A DNA stretch of 13,139 nt from MFZZ01 sp964610165 (GTDB taxonomy: Bacteria; Patescibacteriota; Microgenomatia; UBA1406; GWC2-37-13). Position numbers and translations under genes: made by a program. Positions 1-8,132 of the stretch are shown here, piece after piece (within the stretch, counting starts at the first letter, position 1; every line of letters begins with the position of its first letter). The notes under the pieces were generated by a model that did no database searches, was not told where the DNA came from, and worked only from the letters and a program-made list of their open reading frames with translations. The DNA is taken from contig CAZSUZ010000032.1 in assembly GCA_964610165.1 (NCBI GenBank), positions 1 to 13,139 of the forward strand. The letters are read 5' to 3'.

Positions 1-9
1 TTATTAATA

Positions 10-15
10 CATTAT
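10..15 (+). promoter_or_regulatory. possible -10 box of ahcY
   Basis: CATTAT lies 7 nt before the ahcY ATG, a spacing like that of the better -10 boxes elsewhere in this window, and there is no Shine-Dalgarno sequence. Only 22 bases of upstream sequence are present, so no -35 region can be judged. The match to TATAAT is weak and the call rests mainly on the spacing pattern. Confidence 0.3.
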
Positions 16-22
16 TTTCACT

Positions 23-1276
23 ATGAAATACGACATAAAAGATATCAAACTGGCAGATGCGGGTAAAAAAAGAATTGAGTGGGCAGGGTTAGATATGCCA
101 GTTTTAGCATTAATTCGTGAAAGATTTAAGAAGGAACAGCCATTAAAAGGTGTAAAGTTAGCAGCTTGTTTGCATGTAACTTCTGAAACAGCAAATTTAA
201 TGATTACATTAAAAGAAGGTGGCGCAGATGTATATTTAGCAGCTAGTAATCCCCTTTCTACAAATGATGAAGTTGCAGCTGGTTTGGTAAAGCATTATAA
301 AATCCCAGTGTATGCAATTAAAGGTGAAAATAATAAAACGTATTATTCTCATTTAAATTCTGTGCTTGACGCAAAACCAAATCAAACTATGGATGATGGT
401 GCAGATTTAGTAAGTATTCTTCATACAGAACGAACAAATCAACTTACAGATTTAGCTGGTTCTACAGAAGAAACCACAACTGGTGTTATTCGACTTCGTG
501 CAATGCAAGAAAAAGGAGATTTAAAACTGCCAGTTGTAGCTGTGAATGCAAATTTAACAAAACACATGTTTGATAACAGATATGGCACTGGTCAATCGAC
601 AATGGATGCATTTATGCGTGCTACTAACAAACTTATTGCTGGAAGTGTTTTTGTAGTTTGTGGTTATGGCTGGTGTGGACGAGGTGTTGCAACTCGTGCT
701 CGCGGTTTAGGTGCACAAGTTATTATTTGTGAAGTGGACCCAATTAAAGCTCTTGAAGCGTTAATGGATGGATATCAAGTAATGCCACTTGAAGAAGCAG
801 TACAACAAGCTGACTTTGTATTATCTGTAACTGGTGGTAAACATATTATTGATGAAAAACATCTGAAAAAAGCAAAAGATGGTGTTGTTTTGGCACAAGC
901 CGGACATTTTGATATTGAAATTAATAAAGATGCATTAAAAAAACTATCTTCCAAAGTACTTCAACCAAGACCAATGGTTGAAGAATATCAAATCGGGAAA
1001 AAGAGAGTCTATCTTTTGGCAGAAGGTCGATTGGTAAATCTAGCTGCTGCTGATGGACATCCAGCTTCCGTTATGGATATGAGTTTTGCAGGTCAAGCAC
1101 TTGCTGCAGAATATATTTGGCAGAATAAGGGTAAACTGGAACATAAAGTCTATTCCCTACCTTCAACAATTGACGCAGATATTGCAGCTATTAAATTGGA
1201 AAGTAAGGGAGTAAGAATAGACAAATTGTCACCAGTACAAAAGAAATATTTGAATTCTTGGGAAGAAGGTACCTAA
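23..1276 (+). CDS. ahcY: adenosylhomocysteinase (S-adenosyl-L-homocysteine hydrolase)
   Basis: Cytosolic NAD-dependent enzyme that reversibly splits S-adenosylhomocysteine into adenosine and homocysteine, removing the inhibitory product of SAM-dependent methylation. The 417 residues match the shorter form of the family common in archaea and some bacteria. Visible motifs are HVTSETANL (about 51-59), the substrate segment around D124-D125, EETTTGV starting at E149, the catalytic-type segment with K180 and D184 (NLTKHMFDN), GTGQSTMDA, and the NAD-binding glycine loop GYGWCGRG from G214. AGHFDIEI and the C-terminal YLNSWEEGT are also family hallmarks. The first ATG is used; no Shine-Dalgarno site precedes it. 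The stop codon is immediately followed by the stop of the convergent orphan gene, with zero bases between them. No other methyl-cycle gene is visible next to it. Identification is firm. Confidence 0.97.
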   Translation: MKYDIKDIKLADAGKKRIEWAGLDMPVLALIRERFKKEQPLKGVKLAACLHVTSETANLMITLKEGGADVYLAASNPLSTNDEVAAGLVKHYKIPVYAIKGENNKTYYSHLNSVLDAKPNQTMDDGADLVSILHTERTNQLTDLAGSTEETTTGVIRLRAMQEKGDLKLPVVAVNANLTKHMFDNRYGTGQSTMDAFMRATNKLIAGSVFVVCGYGWCGRGVATRARGLGAQVIICEVDPIKALEALMDGYQVMPLEEAVQQADFVLSVTGGKHIIDEKHLKKAKDGVVLAQAGHFDIEINKDALKKLSSKVLQPRPMVEEYQIGKKRVYLLAEGRLVNLAAADGHPASVMDMSFAGQALAAEYIWQNKGKLEHKVYSLPSTIDADIAAIKLESKGVRIDKLSPVQKKYLNSWEEGT

Positions 1277-1852
1277 TTATTGAAGAGGAATTTGCGATCT
1301 TTGTATCACTTGTTGCCTTTTTAATAAACTGTCTATTTCTGTATGGAGTATATGTAATGCATTACTCGGCGGAAGGCTTGTTACATGTGCCAAACTGAGA
1401 TAATCAAAACATTCAATTCCATCATTGTCTGCTGTATGAAAAGCAAATGTAGCAAAAGGTAAGCGTTTTCTGATAAGTGTTTTGTAATCATTACTCTGTC
1501 TTCTATGATGAACTTTTGGCGAAATATGGCCAAATAATTCTTTTTCCTCATCTTGAATTGCGGGCGTAAGTGATATTTGTTGTAGTTTAAAATAAATATC
1601 TCTTAGATCTTCATCGTCATCTGCTGTTGTTGTGTCATTAACATATGTTTCAATTGTTCCATTCTGTATTGGAAACAACGATGTATAGGTAACTGGATGT
1701 TCTGGCTCTGGGTTACCAATCAGAGTGTATACATAAAAAAGTGGATGTTTACCACTAATAATCTCTTTCGATATAGTAGCATAATTTTCTGTCGGATTAA
1801 AAATAGATCGATCTTCTTCGTGTAACATAAGAGTCTTAGTAGTATAATACAT
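1277..1852 (-). CDS. hypothetical protein, orphan antisense-oriented gene
   Basis: I do not recognise this 191-residue protein. It has no signal peptide or membrane segment and looks like a soluble cytosolic protein. It carries an acidic stretch (TTADDDEDLRD, about 74-84) and a basic middle part (HHRRQ, LIRKRLPFATFAFHT). It is the only minus-strand gene inside the plus-strand block. Its stop abuts the ahcY stop and its start is 5 bp from the pyk ATG, in divergent orientation. The start is ambiguous: ATG at 1852, or ATG nine codons in at 1828 (protein beginning MLHEEDRS). The inner start sits 12 nt after a TATACT box and would fit the leaderless pattern better. The open frame spans the whole inter-gene space and the product has ordinary composition, so I take it as real. 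Confidence 0.75.
   Translation of the reverse strand: MYYTTKTLMLHEEDRSIFNPTENYATISKEIISGKHPLFYVYTLIGNPEPEHPVTYTSLFPIQNGTIETYVNDTTTADDDEDLRDIYFKLQQISLTPAIQDEEKELFGHISPKVHHRRQSNDYKTLIRKRLPFATFAFHTADNDGIECFDYLSLAHVTSLPPSNALHILHTEIDSLLKRQQVIQRSQIPLQ
1843..1848 (+). promoter_or_regulatory. pyk -10 box, in a near-palindromic divergent promoter
   Basis: TATAAT sits 9 nt before the pyk ATG with no Shine-Dalgarno sequence, so transcription would begin at or very near the start codon. The surrounding GTATAATAC is nearly self-complementary and reads GTATTATAC on the other strand, offering TATTAT/TATACT boxes to the divergent gene if that gene starts at 1828. No convincing -35 hexamer is seen 17 nt upstream. 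Confidence 0.6.
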
Positions 1853-1857
1853 TTATT

Positions 1858-3279
1858 ATGAACAAACTCACTAAGATAATCGCAACAATCGGCCCTTCAT
1901 CTGATTCTCCTGAGATGATCGAAACCTTAATAAATAAAGGAGTAAATATTTTCCGTTTTAATTTTAAACATAATACTGTCGAATGGCACAGTGAACGTAT
2001 TGTTCGTGTCAACCAAGTCGCAGAAAAAATGGGGGTACGGGTTGGAACACTTATTGATTTACAAGGTCCAGAACTTCGTATAAATATGCCGGTAGAAAGC
2101 ATAGATCTTGCAGAAGGTGAAATGTTAGTTTTTGGTCAGGAAGCATTTGAAAAAAATAAAAAAGGATTTTCCATTACTCATCCACATATTATTGAATATC
2201 TAAAAGAAGGTCAACAAATTATTGCAGATGACGGTGCGTTTACTTTTCATGTAGTAAAAAAAGGCAAACAAACATTACTCCAGTCAGAAACAACTGGTGT
2301 TTTAAAAACAAGAAAAACATTAAATATTCCTGGCGCAGATTTTCCATTTCCAGTTCTTATCGAACGAGATTTTGATGGATTAAAACTAGCTTCTAGACAT
2401 GAGATTGATTTTATTGCTTTATCTTTTGTTCGTTCTGCAAATGATATTAAAGTAGTTCGAGAAGAAATGAAAACACATAAAGTAAAAGGAAAAATTGTAG
2501 CTAAAATTGAAACACAAAAAGCGCTTGATGATTTAGACAATATTATTGAAGCAACTGATGGTGTAATGGTAGCTCGTGGAGATTTAGGTGTAGAAATACC
2601 AATTGAACAAGTGCCTTTTTACCAAAAGAAAATGATTCAAGAATGTATTATGCATGGTAAATTTGTTATCACAGCAACCCAAATGCTTCAATCAATGATT
2701 GATTATCCATACCCTACTCGCGCAGAAGTATCTGATATTGCAAACGCTATTTATGATAATACAGATGCAATTATGCTTTCAGGAGAAACAGCAAATGGTA
2801 AATATCCTATTAAAGCTGTTGAAATGATGACACGCACTGCCCTATTCTATGAACCTAAAGTAGAAACAGATATGCGAGACATTGTAACGTATTCTGTAAC
2901 TGATTCAACAACCATGATGTGTAACTCTGCATATAATTTGTATAAACAGCATTTACATAGTAATGAACCAATTGTTGGATTTGTCGTATTTTCACAATCA
3001 GGTAAAACCGCAGAAACATTATCAACTTATAGGCCAAAAGCACCTATTTTTGCATTTTCTCCAACAGATGCAATTTGTGACTTACTTACCATAAATTTTG
3101 GTGTAACAGCATTTGAATTTGCATTCGATAAAGCAGACGAAGTTGTTATGGCAGAAATTAACAGAGCAGTTGATATGCTCCGTAAGCAAAAACTCATTGA
3201 TAAAAAAGGGAAAGTCATTGTAATTCACGGTGATCATTGGGGTCGTGGATCTGGAGCAACTACACTTCGGGTAGTGTAA
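1858..3279 (+). CDS. pyk: pyruvate kinase
   Basis: Last glycolytic step: transfers phosphate from phosphoenolpyruvate to ADP, giving ATP and pyruvate, in the cytosol. The 473 residues are full length for a bacterial enzyme. Visible motifs are TKIIATIGPSS at the N-terminus, the active-site arginine R33 in FRFNFKH (most family members have LNFSH here), the catalytic lysine K216 in AKIE, the metal and substrate loop ARGDLGVEIP from A239, ATQMLQSM, PTRAEVSDIANA, and MLSGETANG from M306. The C-terminal regulatory-type domain ends in GSGATTLRVV. The start at 1858 is the only sensible one and lies 9 nt downstream of TATAAT. The gene is divergent from, and almost overlaps, the orphan gene to its left. 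In a small fermentative genome it would be a main ATP source; that last point is inference. Confidence 0.97.
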   Translation: MNKLTKIIATIGPSSDSPEMIETLINKGVNIFRFNFKHNTVEWHSERIVRVNQVAEKMGVRVGTLIDLQGPELRINMPVESIDLAEGEMLVFGQEAFEKNKKGFSITHPHIIEYLKEGQQIIADDGAFTFHVVKKGKQTLLQSETTGVLKTRKTLNIPGADFPFPVLIERDFDGLKLASRHEIDFIALSFVRSANDIKVVREEMKTHKVKGKIVAKIETQKALDDLDNIIEATDGVMVARGDLGVEIPIEQVPFYQKKMIQECIMHGKFVITATQMLQSMIDYPYPTRAEVSDIANAIYDNTDAIMLSGETANGKYPIKAVEMMTRTALFYEPKVETDMRDIVTYSVTDSTTMMCNSAYNLYKQHLHSNEPIVGFVVFSQSGKTAETLSTYRPKAPIFAFSPTDAICDLLTINFGVTAFEFAFDKADEVVMAEINRAVDMLRKQKLIDKKGKVIVIHGDHWGRGSGATTLRVV

Positions 3280-3353
3280 TTATCTTGATGATTTATTAAG
3301 AATATCTTTATTCTATTGTGCCAATCTAAATCTACGCATTTAATGTGTATGTC

Positions 3354-3362
3354 TGGTATAAT
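3354..3362 (+). promoter_or_regulatory. extended -10 promoter of the 618-residue protein gene
   Basis: TGGTATAAT is a perfect extended -10 (TGnTATAAT), which can work without a -35 box; none is evident. It ends 10 nt before the ATG at 3373, so the expected transcription start falls within a few bases of the start codon. The AGG at 3368-3370 is too close to the ATG to serve as a Shine-Dalgarno site. The 93 bp between pyk and this gene show no clear terminator hairpin. Confidence 0.7.
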
Positions 3363-3372
3363 ATTATAGGAT

Positions 3373-5229
3373 ATGGAACAACTCCACAGACTTATACATT
3401 ATTCACCGACAGGAAAAGTATTTTATGAAATGCTTAGCGATCTAACGCCTCCTGGATCTCCAGTATATGATATTCCACGTCCAAAAGATCTTGGATATCC
3501 AGAACGTAAGGATACAGATACTACTTTAACTCCATCACAAATAAATGAAGCAATATTTTTAGAAGGTGCTCGCCTAGCAGGAACAGAAGTAATTGATATT
3601 GGTAATAATAAAGAATTATTTGTTTTTAATACATCAGTTGCATCTACACATACAGTTTTAAGTGTAAATTACCAAGAATGGGAATGGGCATTAAGAAAAA
3701 ACGCACAAGAAATTAATATAGAAGTTCCTAAAGGTCCCTTAATTCAAGGTACCGGACATACAGATGAAAAACCTCGAGTTCCTTCACTTGTTCCACTTGA
3801 TATGGTTACATGGGTTATGGTTCGTGATCATAATAACAATACATATATGCCATGTGATGTAAACGATTTAACTTCTCTACCAACAGGCAATAGTGATATT
3901 GATAGACACAAATTAAATCTTTCTGAAGAAAAATTACAGGAAGTATATAGTGCAATTTCTAAACGAAATAGACTTAGTATCGGAACTATGTTGGATTTAC
4001 ATAATAATGTATTGTGTCAAGAGATCCCTTTTCTTAAAAAAATAAAAGAAGAAGATTTACTTATAGGGTGCTTAAGTGGATATTATCGTGGTGACGATGC
4101 AAAACAACTTAAACAACATGAATTTGACCATCGTGGAAAAGGACCTATGTCAAACCCCACATTACATTTTAGAGTTACCGATCACTTTACAATGGAAGAG
4201 GCAAATTTATTAGATCAAGCTAATCCGAGTATTTCTTTTAAAAAGTCTATTGCATTATTACAAGAAAGGTATCCTTCTTATTTTTCTGGATCAATAGATT
4301 TCGCAGAAATTAAACCAGAAATTTTATCAAACGAAACAGTAGGCACTGTACTTCAAAAATTCATGAAGGATAAAAGATATTCATTATATGATCTTATTAA
4401 AACAATTGATCCTTATGCATCATTAGCACACTATCATTTATCTGGTTGGCTGCAGGAAGAATTAAATTCTTTATTTTTAGATATACCTCATACAAAAGAA
4501 TTATTTGCACATCATACAAGTGACTATGAACGTGAACTTCGTGTCTCTGAAGGTGCTTCAATGACTTTCGAAATAGATGCACTTGATGATACATCCAAGG
4601 ATTTAATAATGGCTGAGTGTTTTACACGTATTTCTCAGTGGATTGGAAAACGTTTATACCCAATGTGGGATAACATTAATGCTATCGTTCAACAAAAGGC
4701 AATACTATCAGCTCAAGAAGTAGACTCACAAATTAATAATGTATTGCATACTTTTAATTTACCAGAAAGTATGAAGGAAGTTATATCTCAATTAAAGCCT
4801 ACTGAAAAGCAATTAAAATTATTAAGAAATGATATTGAAAATAATTTGGCAGATCCAGATAGACAATCTAAATTGCAAATTGTCAATAAAAAACTTGATA
4901 GATATATGAAAAGAAAGTTAAGAAACGCGCAGGTTATTACTGATGCCCAGAATAAACTGGCTTCAGGAAAAGGTACATTCGAGGATTTAGTCGGATTACT
5001 CACATTAATTCAGTCCTCACAAATTTATGATAATGAAGGTTTATCTGCAGAGATACCAAAATTAAATGATGGATATAACATTCCAGGAGTTCCTGGAACT
5101 GCAATTACATATAGTTATGGAGAGAACAATAAATTAAATATAAAAATTGGATGGCTTTTGTCTACAAAAGGTCTATCAGAATTATGGTTAGGAAGTATTA
5201 TGAAAAGAACAGAGAGACGAGATCGTTAA
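3373..5229 (+). CDS. hypothetical protein of 618 residues with peptide-deformylase-like metal motifs
   Basis: I do not recognise the family. No signal peptide or membrane segment is visible, so it is probably cytosolic. The N-terminal half is mixed; residues about 231-257 contain IGCLSG followed by KQHEFDHRGKG. These resemble motifs 2 (EGCLS) and 3 (QHExDH) of peptide deformylase, whose Cys and two His bind the metal. Here C233 and H249 are only 16 residues apart, against about 42 in the E. coli enzyme, and no GxGLAAxQ motif 1 is obvious, so the match may be chance. Residues about 455-530 are rich in charged residues, Leu and Ile and are probably helical or coiled coil. The gene has its own extended -10 promoter, and its stop codon lies one base before the extended -10 box of lepA. 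Catalytic function is unproven. Confidence 0.85.
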   Translation: MEQLHRLIHYSPTGKVFYEMLSDLTPPGSPVYDIPRPKDLGYPERKDTDTTLTPSQINEAIFLEGARLAGTEVIDIGNNKELFVFNTSVASTHTVLSVNYQEWEWALRKNAQEINIEVPKGPLIQGTGHTDEKPRVPSLVPLDMVTWVMVRDHNNNTYMPCDVNDLTSLPTGNSDIDRHKLNLSEEKLQEVYSAISKRNRLSIGTMLDLHNNVLCQEIPFLKKIKEEDLLIGCLSGYYRGDDAKQLKQHEFDHRGKGPMSNPTLHFRVTDHFTMEEANLLDQANPSISFKKSIALLQERYPSYFSGSIDFAEIKPEILSNETVGTVLQKFMKDKRYSLYDLIKTIDPYASLAHYHLSGWLQEELNSLFLDIPHTKELFAHHTSDYERELRVSEGASMTFEIDALDDTSKDLIMAECFTRISQWIGKRLYPMWDNINAIVQQKAILSAQEVDSQINNVLHTFNLPESMKEVISQLKPTEKQLKLLRNDIENNLADPDRQSKLQIVNKKLDRYMKRKLRNAQVITDAQNKLASGKGTFEDLVGLLTLIQSSQIYDNEGLSAEIPKLNDGYNIPGVPGTAITYSYGENNKLNIKIGWLLSTKGLSELWLGSIMKRTERRDR

Positions 5230-5238
5230 TGATATAAT
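5230..5238 (+). promoter_or_regulatory. extended -10 promoter of lepA
   Basis: TGATATAAT is a perfect extended -10, beginning at the base right after the stop codon of the preceding gene. It ends 8 nt before the first lepA ATG. There is no -35 hexamer and no Shine-Dalgarno sequence, so lepA appears to have its own leaderless transcript even though the upstream gene is only 17 bp away on the same strand. Confidence 0.7.
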
Positions 5239-5246
5239 AAGTCCTT

Positions 5247-6974
5247 ATGATGAGTAATATTCGTAATTTTGCAATTATCGCACACATTGATCACGGCAAG
5301 TCTACTCTTGCAGATCGTTTAATGGAATTAACAAATACAATAGATAAAGATAGACATGAAGAACAAATGCTCGATCGTAATCCAATTTCTAGAGAACGTG
5401 GTATTACAATTAAACTTGCTCCAGTTCGCATGAACTTTCATCATAATGGTCAAGATTATATTTTAAATCTTATTGATACTCCAGGACACGTCGATTTTTC
5501 ATATGAAGTAGATCGTACATTAGCTTGTGTAGAAGGTGTTATTTTACTTGTTGATTGTACACAAGGAATACAGGCACAAACAATTTCAAATGCATATAAA
5601 GCGTTAGAAAAAGATTTAGTTATTATTCCTGTTCTCAATAAAACAGATTTACCAAATGCAGAAGTAGAAAAGACAAAACAAGAACTTGTGGATTTTTTAG
5701 GTGTTCATGAAAAAGAGATTCTTGCTATTTCAGCAAAAACTGGCATGAATGTTGATATCGTTTTGGATCGTATCGTCAATGAAATTCCAGCACCAAAACC
5801 TGTAGAATCTAATGAGTTAAAAGCTCTGATTTTTGATTCATATTTTGATACACATAAAGGAGTTGTTTCTTTTGTTCGTATTTTTTCTGGTCAAGCGAAT
5901 AAAGGTAAAAAAATGAATTTGGCTATTGGTCATACTTCTTTTGAATCGAGTGAAGTTGGTATTTTTACGCCAGATTTAATTACTAAACCTGCGTTAACAC
6001 CTGGTGAAATTGGATATATTGTCACAAATTTAAAAGATATTCATACCGTTAGTGTTGGAGATACCATTACAGATTTGACATTTGATGCATTACCTGGATA
6101 TAAAAAAGTTAAGCCAGTTGTATACGCATCTATGTTTCCGACAGATCCAGCTGATTATGAAAATTTAAAAAAAGCGTTAGAAAAAATATATTTAAATGAT
6201 TCTTCACTTGACTTTAGTGCAATTTATAGTCAAGCACTTGGAGCAGGTTTTAGAGTGGGATTTTTAGGTCTTCTTCATGCAGATGTTATTCGAGAAAGAC
6301 TTGAAGTTGAATATAATTTAAGTCTAATTCTTACTCCTCCACAAGTTGATTATAAATATGAAAACGAAAGCTATTTTGAACCAATTGTACGTATTTTAAT
6401 TATTACACCAAAAGATCATGTGGGTTCTGTAATGCAACTTTGTGAAGATCATAGAGCAACTTTTAAAACAATGGATAATAAAAATCAGGTCTCTATTGAA
6501 TATGAAATGCCACTTTCAGAAATGGTTTCAGATTTTTTTGATGAATTAAAATCTATCACTTCTGGATATGCTTCATTTGATTGGGAATTACTTCGTTACG
6601 AAATGGTTGAAGCAGATAAGCTTGCTATTTTGTTGAATGGAGATGAAGTTGAAGAATTTTCTCAAATTATAGTAGCAGATCGGGCACAAAAGCGTGGAAA
6701 TGAATTAACTCATAAATTAAAAGAACTTATTCCTCGTCAACAGTTTGAAGTTAAAATTCAAGCACAGTACAAGGGTCGTATTATTGCAGCAGAAAGACTT
6801 TCAGCACTTCGTAAAGATGTTCTTACTAAAAATAGTAAAACTGTTGGAGGTGGTGATTACAGTCGTAAACGTAAGCTTCTTGAAAAACAAAAAGAAGGTA
6901 AAAAAAGAATGAAAATGATTGGTAAGGTTGAAGTGCCAAAGGAAGCTTTTATTTCTTTATTTAAGAGAGAGTAA
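5247..6974 (+). CDS. lepA: elongation factor 4 (ribosomal back-translocase GTPase LepA)
   Basis: Translational GTPase that binds the ribosome and is reported to act in back-translocation, stalled-complex remodelling or initiation. GTPase motifs are all present: G1 AHIDHGKST (12-20), G2 in RERGITI (50-55), G3 DTPGH (77-81), G4 NKTD (131-134; most family members have NKID) and G5 SAK (162-164). Domain II, the EF-G-like domains and the LepA-specific C-terminal domain follow, with GRIIAAERLSALRKDV and KRMKMIGKVEVPKEAF near the end. The 575 residues are somewhat short against the usual 595-600. The block MLDRNPISRERGITIKLAP replaces the proteobacterial MDLERERGITIKAQ form. Two ATGs stand in tandem (5247 and 5250) and either may be used. 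It is the last plus-strand gene before the strand switch. Confidence 0.97.
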   Translation: MMSNIRNFAIIAHIDHGKSTLADRLMELTNTIDKDRHEEQMLDRNPISRERGITIKLAPVRMNFHHNGQDYILNLIDTPGHVDFSYEVDRTLACVEGVILLVDCTQGIQAQTISNAYKALEKDLVIIPVLNKTDLPNAEVEKTKQELVDFLGVHEKEILAISAKTGMNVDIVLDRIVNEIPAPKPVESNELKALIFDSYFDTHKGVVSFVRIFSGQANKGKKMNLAIGHTSFESSEVGIFTPDLITKPALTPGEIGYIVTNLKDIHTVSVGDTITDLTFDALPGYKKVKPVVYASMFPTDPADYENLKKALEKIYLNDSSLDFSAIYSQALGAGFRVGFLGLLHADVIRERLEVEYNLSLILTPPQVDYKYENESYFEPIVRILIITPKDHVGSVMQLCEDHRATFKTMDNKNQVSIEYEMPLSEMVSDFFDELKSITSGYASFDWELLRYEMVEADKLAILLNGDEVEEFSQIIVADRAQKRGNELTHKLKELIPRQQFEVKIQAQYKGRIIAAERLSALRKDVLTKNSKTVGGGDYSRKRKLLEKQKEGKKRMKMIGKVEVPKEAFISLFKRE

Positions 6975-7037
6975 ATATTATTATTGATATATCTTCGTTC
7001 GTAACCGAAATTACTTCACTCGTTTTATTAAGATAGA
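6975..7037. other. convergent intergenic region, no clear terminator
   Basis: These 63 bp separate the converging lepA and surface protein A genes. I see only a weak 4-bp TTCG/CGAA pairing and no GC-rich stem followed by a T run in either direction, so no intrinsic terminator can be supported. Confidence 0.5.
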
Positions 7038-8132
7038 TTACAACAACAATCCTACAAGCACAAGACCTATTGGTACAAGTACAAACATCCATGGTGTTAT
7101 ACCTGGTGGTTGGTCGTTAACTACAAGTTGTGTAACTGGTGTTGCGGTTGGTAATACTTGAGCTATATATGTTGGTTGTGGTGTATAAGTTGGTTGAGGT
7201 GTGTATGTTGGCTGTGGTCCTTGTGTTGCTGTTGGTACTGGTGTATTAGTTGGAGGTATTGGTGTTGCGGTTGGTGTATTTGTAGGTGTTGGAGTAATAG
7301 ATGGTGTTAAAGTAGGTGTTGGTGTGAATGTTGGTGTTGGACTTAATGTTATTGTAGGTGTTGGTGATGGTGTGAGTGTTCCAGTAGGTGTAAGTGATGG
7401 TGTTGGCGTGTTAGTTGGTGGTATTGATGTTGCTGTAGGTGCTGGTGTATTTGTGGCAGTTGGCACTGGACATGCGCCTGTATAGTAGACAAGTGCATCT
7501 TTTATATTTCCACCTCCAGTGTCGCAACCACTCCCATCTTCACCATCAACTCCTGGTTCGCAGTTTTTAACTGTTACATCTATCTGCACAAGCTTACCAC
7601 AACCTACATCATCTAGTTTATAAACTTGATCTCCATCATCTGGTTCATCTAATCTTTCAAATTTTACTTTAATATCTTGAGTAGTTCCTGTATATTTTGT
7701 ACACCAACGAGTATAAAGACGTTCCGCATCACTTAGTGTCCAGTTTGGATTTCCTGCTGGCTCCCAAACAATATCTGGTGATACAGAACATACAAATCTC
7801 CAAGCCCATCCTGTACATTCTCTTTTATCAATATTACAATACCCACCATTTTGTGCTGCTGCTTGTTTCATTGCATCTGTAACTAGATCAGGATGTAATG
7901 GTGGTGTATAGGTGTGATCATCAACTTTTGATATATCAGTAAAACCTGCATCACTAGGTATAGCAGGTGTCGGAGTTGCTGTTGGTGATATTGAAATACT
8001 CGGCGCTATACCTTCATCAGCACGTGAATTAATAAGTACTTGATACTGTCTAACACTCAAAGAAAACAGTACAACAGATATACCGAATAATATAAGCGAG
8101 ATTAGTAACTTTATTTGATTGTGTCGCTTCAT
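7038..8132 (-). CDS. surface protein A: Cys-rich ectodomain, Pro/Thr stalk, QPPGITPW C-terminal anchor
   Basis: Unrecognised exported protein of 364 residues, probably displayed on the cell surface. Residues 1-7 are basic and 8-27 form a hydrophobic segment, followed by RQYQV and a possible signal-peptidase site after SRA (about 36-38). The c-region would be unusually long, so the segment may stay as an anchor. The ectodomain up to residue about 221 has several Cys residues that could pair in disulfides. Residues 222-322 are a Pro/Thr stalk whose last part is three QPTYTP-type repeats. QPPGITPW occupies 341-348 and a hydrophobic stretch runs from 349 to the last residue with no basic tail. 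I start at ATG 8132 rather than the TTG at 8156 because this ATG overlaps the stop of the upstream small gene as ATGA. Paralogous in its ends, but not its middle, to surface proteins B and C. Confidence 0.85.
   Translation of the reverse strand: MKRHNQIKLLISLILFGISVVLFSLSVRQYQVLINSRADEGIAPSISISPTATPTPAIPSDAGFTDISKVDDHTYTPPLHPDLVTDAMKQAAAQNGGYCNIDKRECTGWAWRFVCSVSPDIVWEPAGNPNWTLSDAERLYTRWCTKYTGTTQDIKVKFERLDEPDDGDQVYKLDDVGCGKLVQIDVTVKNCEPGVDGEDGSGCDTGGGNIKDALVYYTGACPVPTATNTPAPTATSIPPTNTPTPSLTPTGTLTPSPTPTITLSPTPTFTPTPTLTPSITPTPTNTPTATPIPPTNTPVPTATQGPQPTYTPQPTYTPQPTYIAQVLPTATPVTQLVVNDQPPGITPWMFVLVPIGLVLVGLLL
7041..7112 (-). other. C-terminal anchor module of surface protein A
   Basis: Encodes QPPGITPW (residues 341-348) and the terminal hydrophobic segment ending VGLLL. 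The motif is identical in the two other surface proteins of this window and the DNA is also closely similar. No Lys or Arg follows the hydrophobic stretch, unlike LPXTG or PEP-CTERM signals. Confidence 0.8.
7167..7469 (-). repeat. Pro/Thr stalk repeat of surface protein A
   Basis: Low-complexity coding repeat giving about 100 residues of TPTPT/TNTP type. The last 48 bases (7167-7214) hold three copies of an 18-bp unit coding for QPTYTP; copies differ mostly at third codon positions. Such segments usually form extended, often O-glycosylated stalks; glycosylation here is inference. Confidence 0.85.

Noticed and set aside
1836..2102. Minus-strand 88-codon frame inside pyk
   Set aside because: It lies antisense to well-conserved pyruvate kinase sequence and has no support of its own.
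6975..7037. Bidirectional terminator between lepA and surface protein A
   Set aside because: Only a 4-bp pairing is visible, with no GC-rich stem followed by a T run.
7041..7112. Classic LPXTG sortase or PEP-CTERM signal at the C-termini of the surface proteins
   Set aside because: There is no LPXTG or PEP motif, and no basic residues after the hydrophobic span.
7167..7214. CRISPR-like or mobile direct repeats in the stalk regions
   Set aside because: The repeats are short, contiguous, in frame and coding (QPTYTP units) with no spacers.
7201..7485. Plus-strand open frame rich in GVGVGV opposite surface protein A
   Set aside because: It is the antisense reading of the Pro/Thr repeat; low-complexity GGT-rich DNA keeps the frame open by composition. 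The minus-strand protein has a signal, stalk and anchor shared with paralogues.
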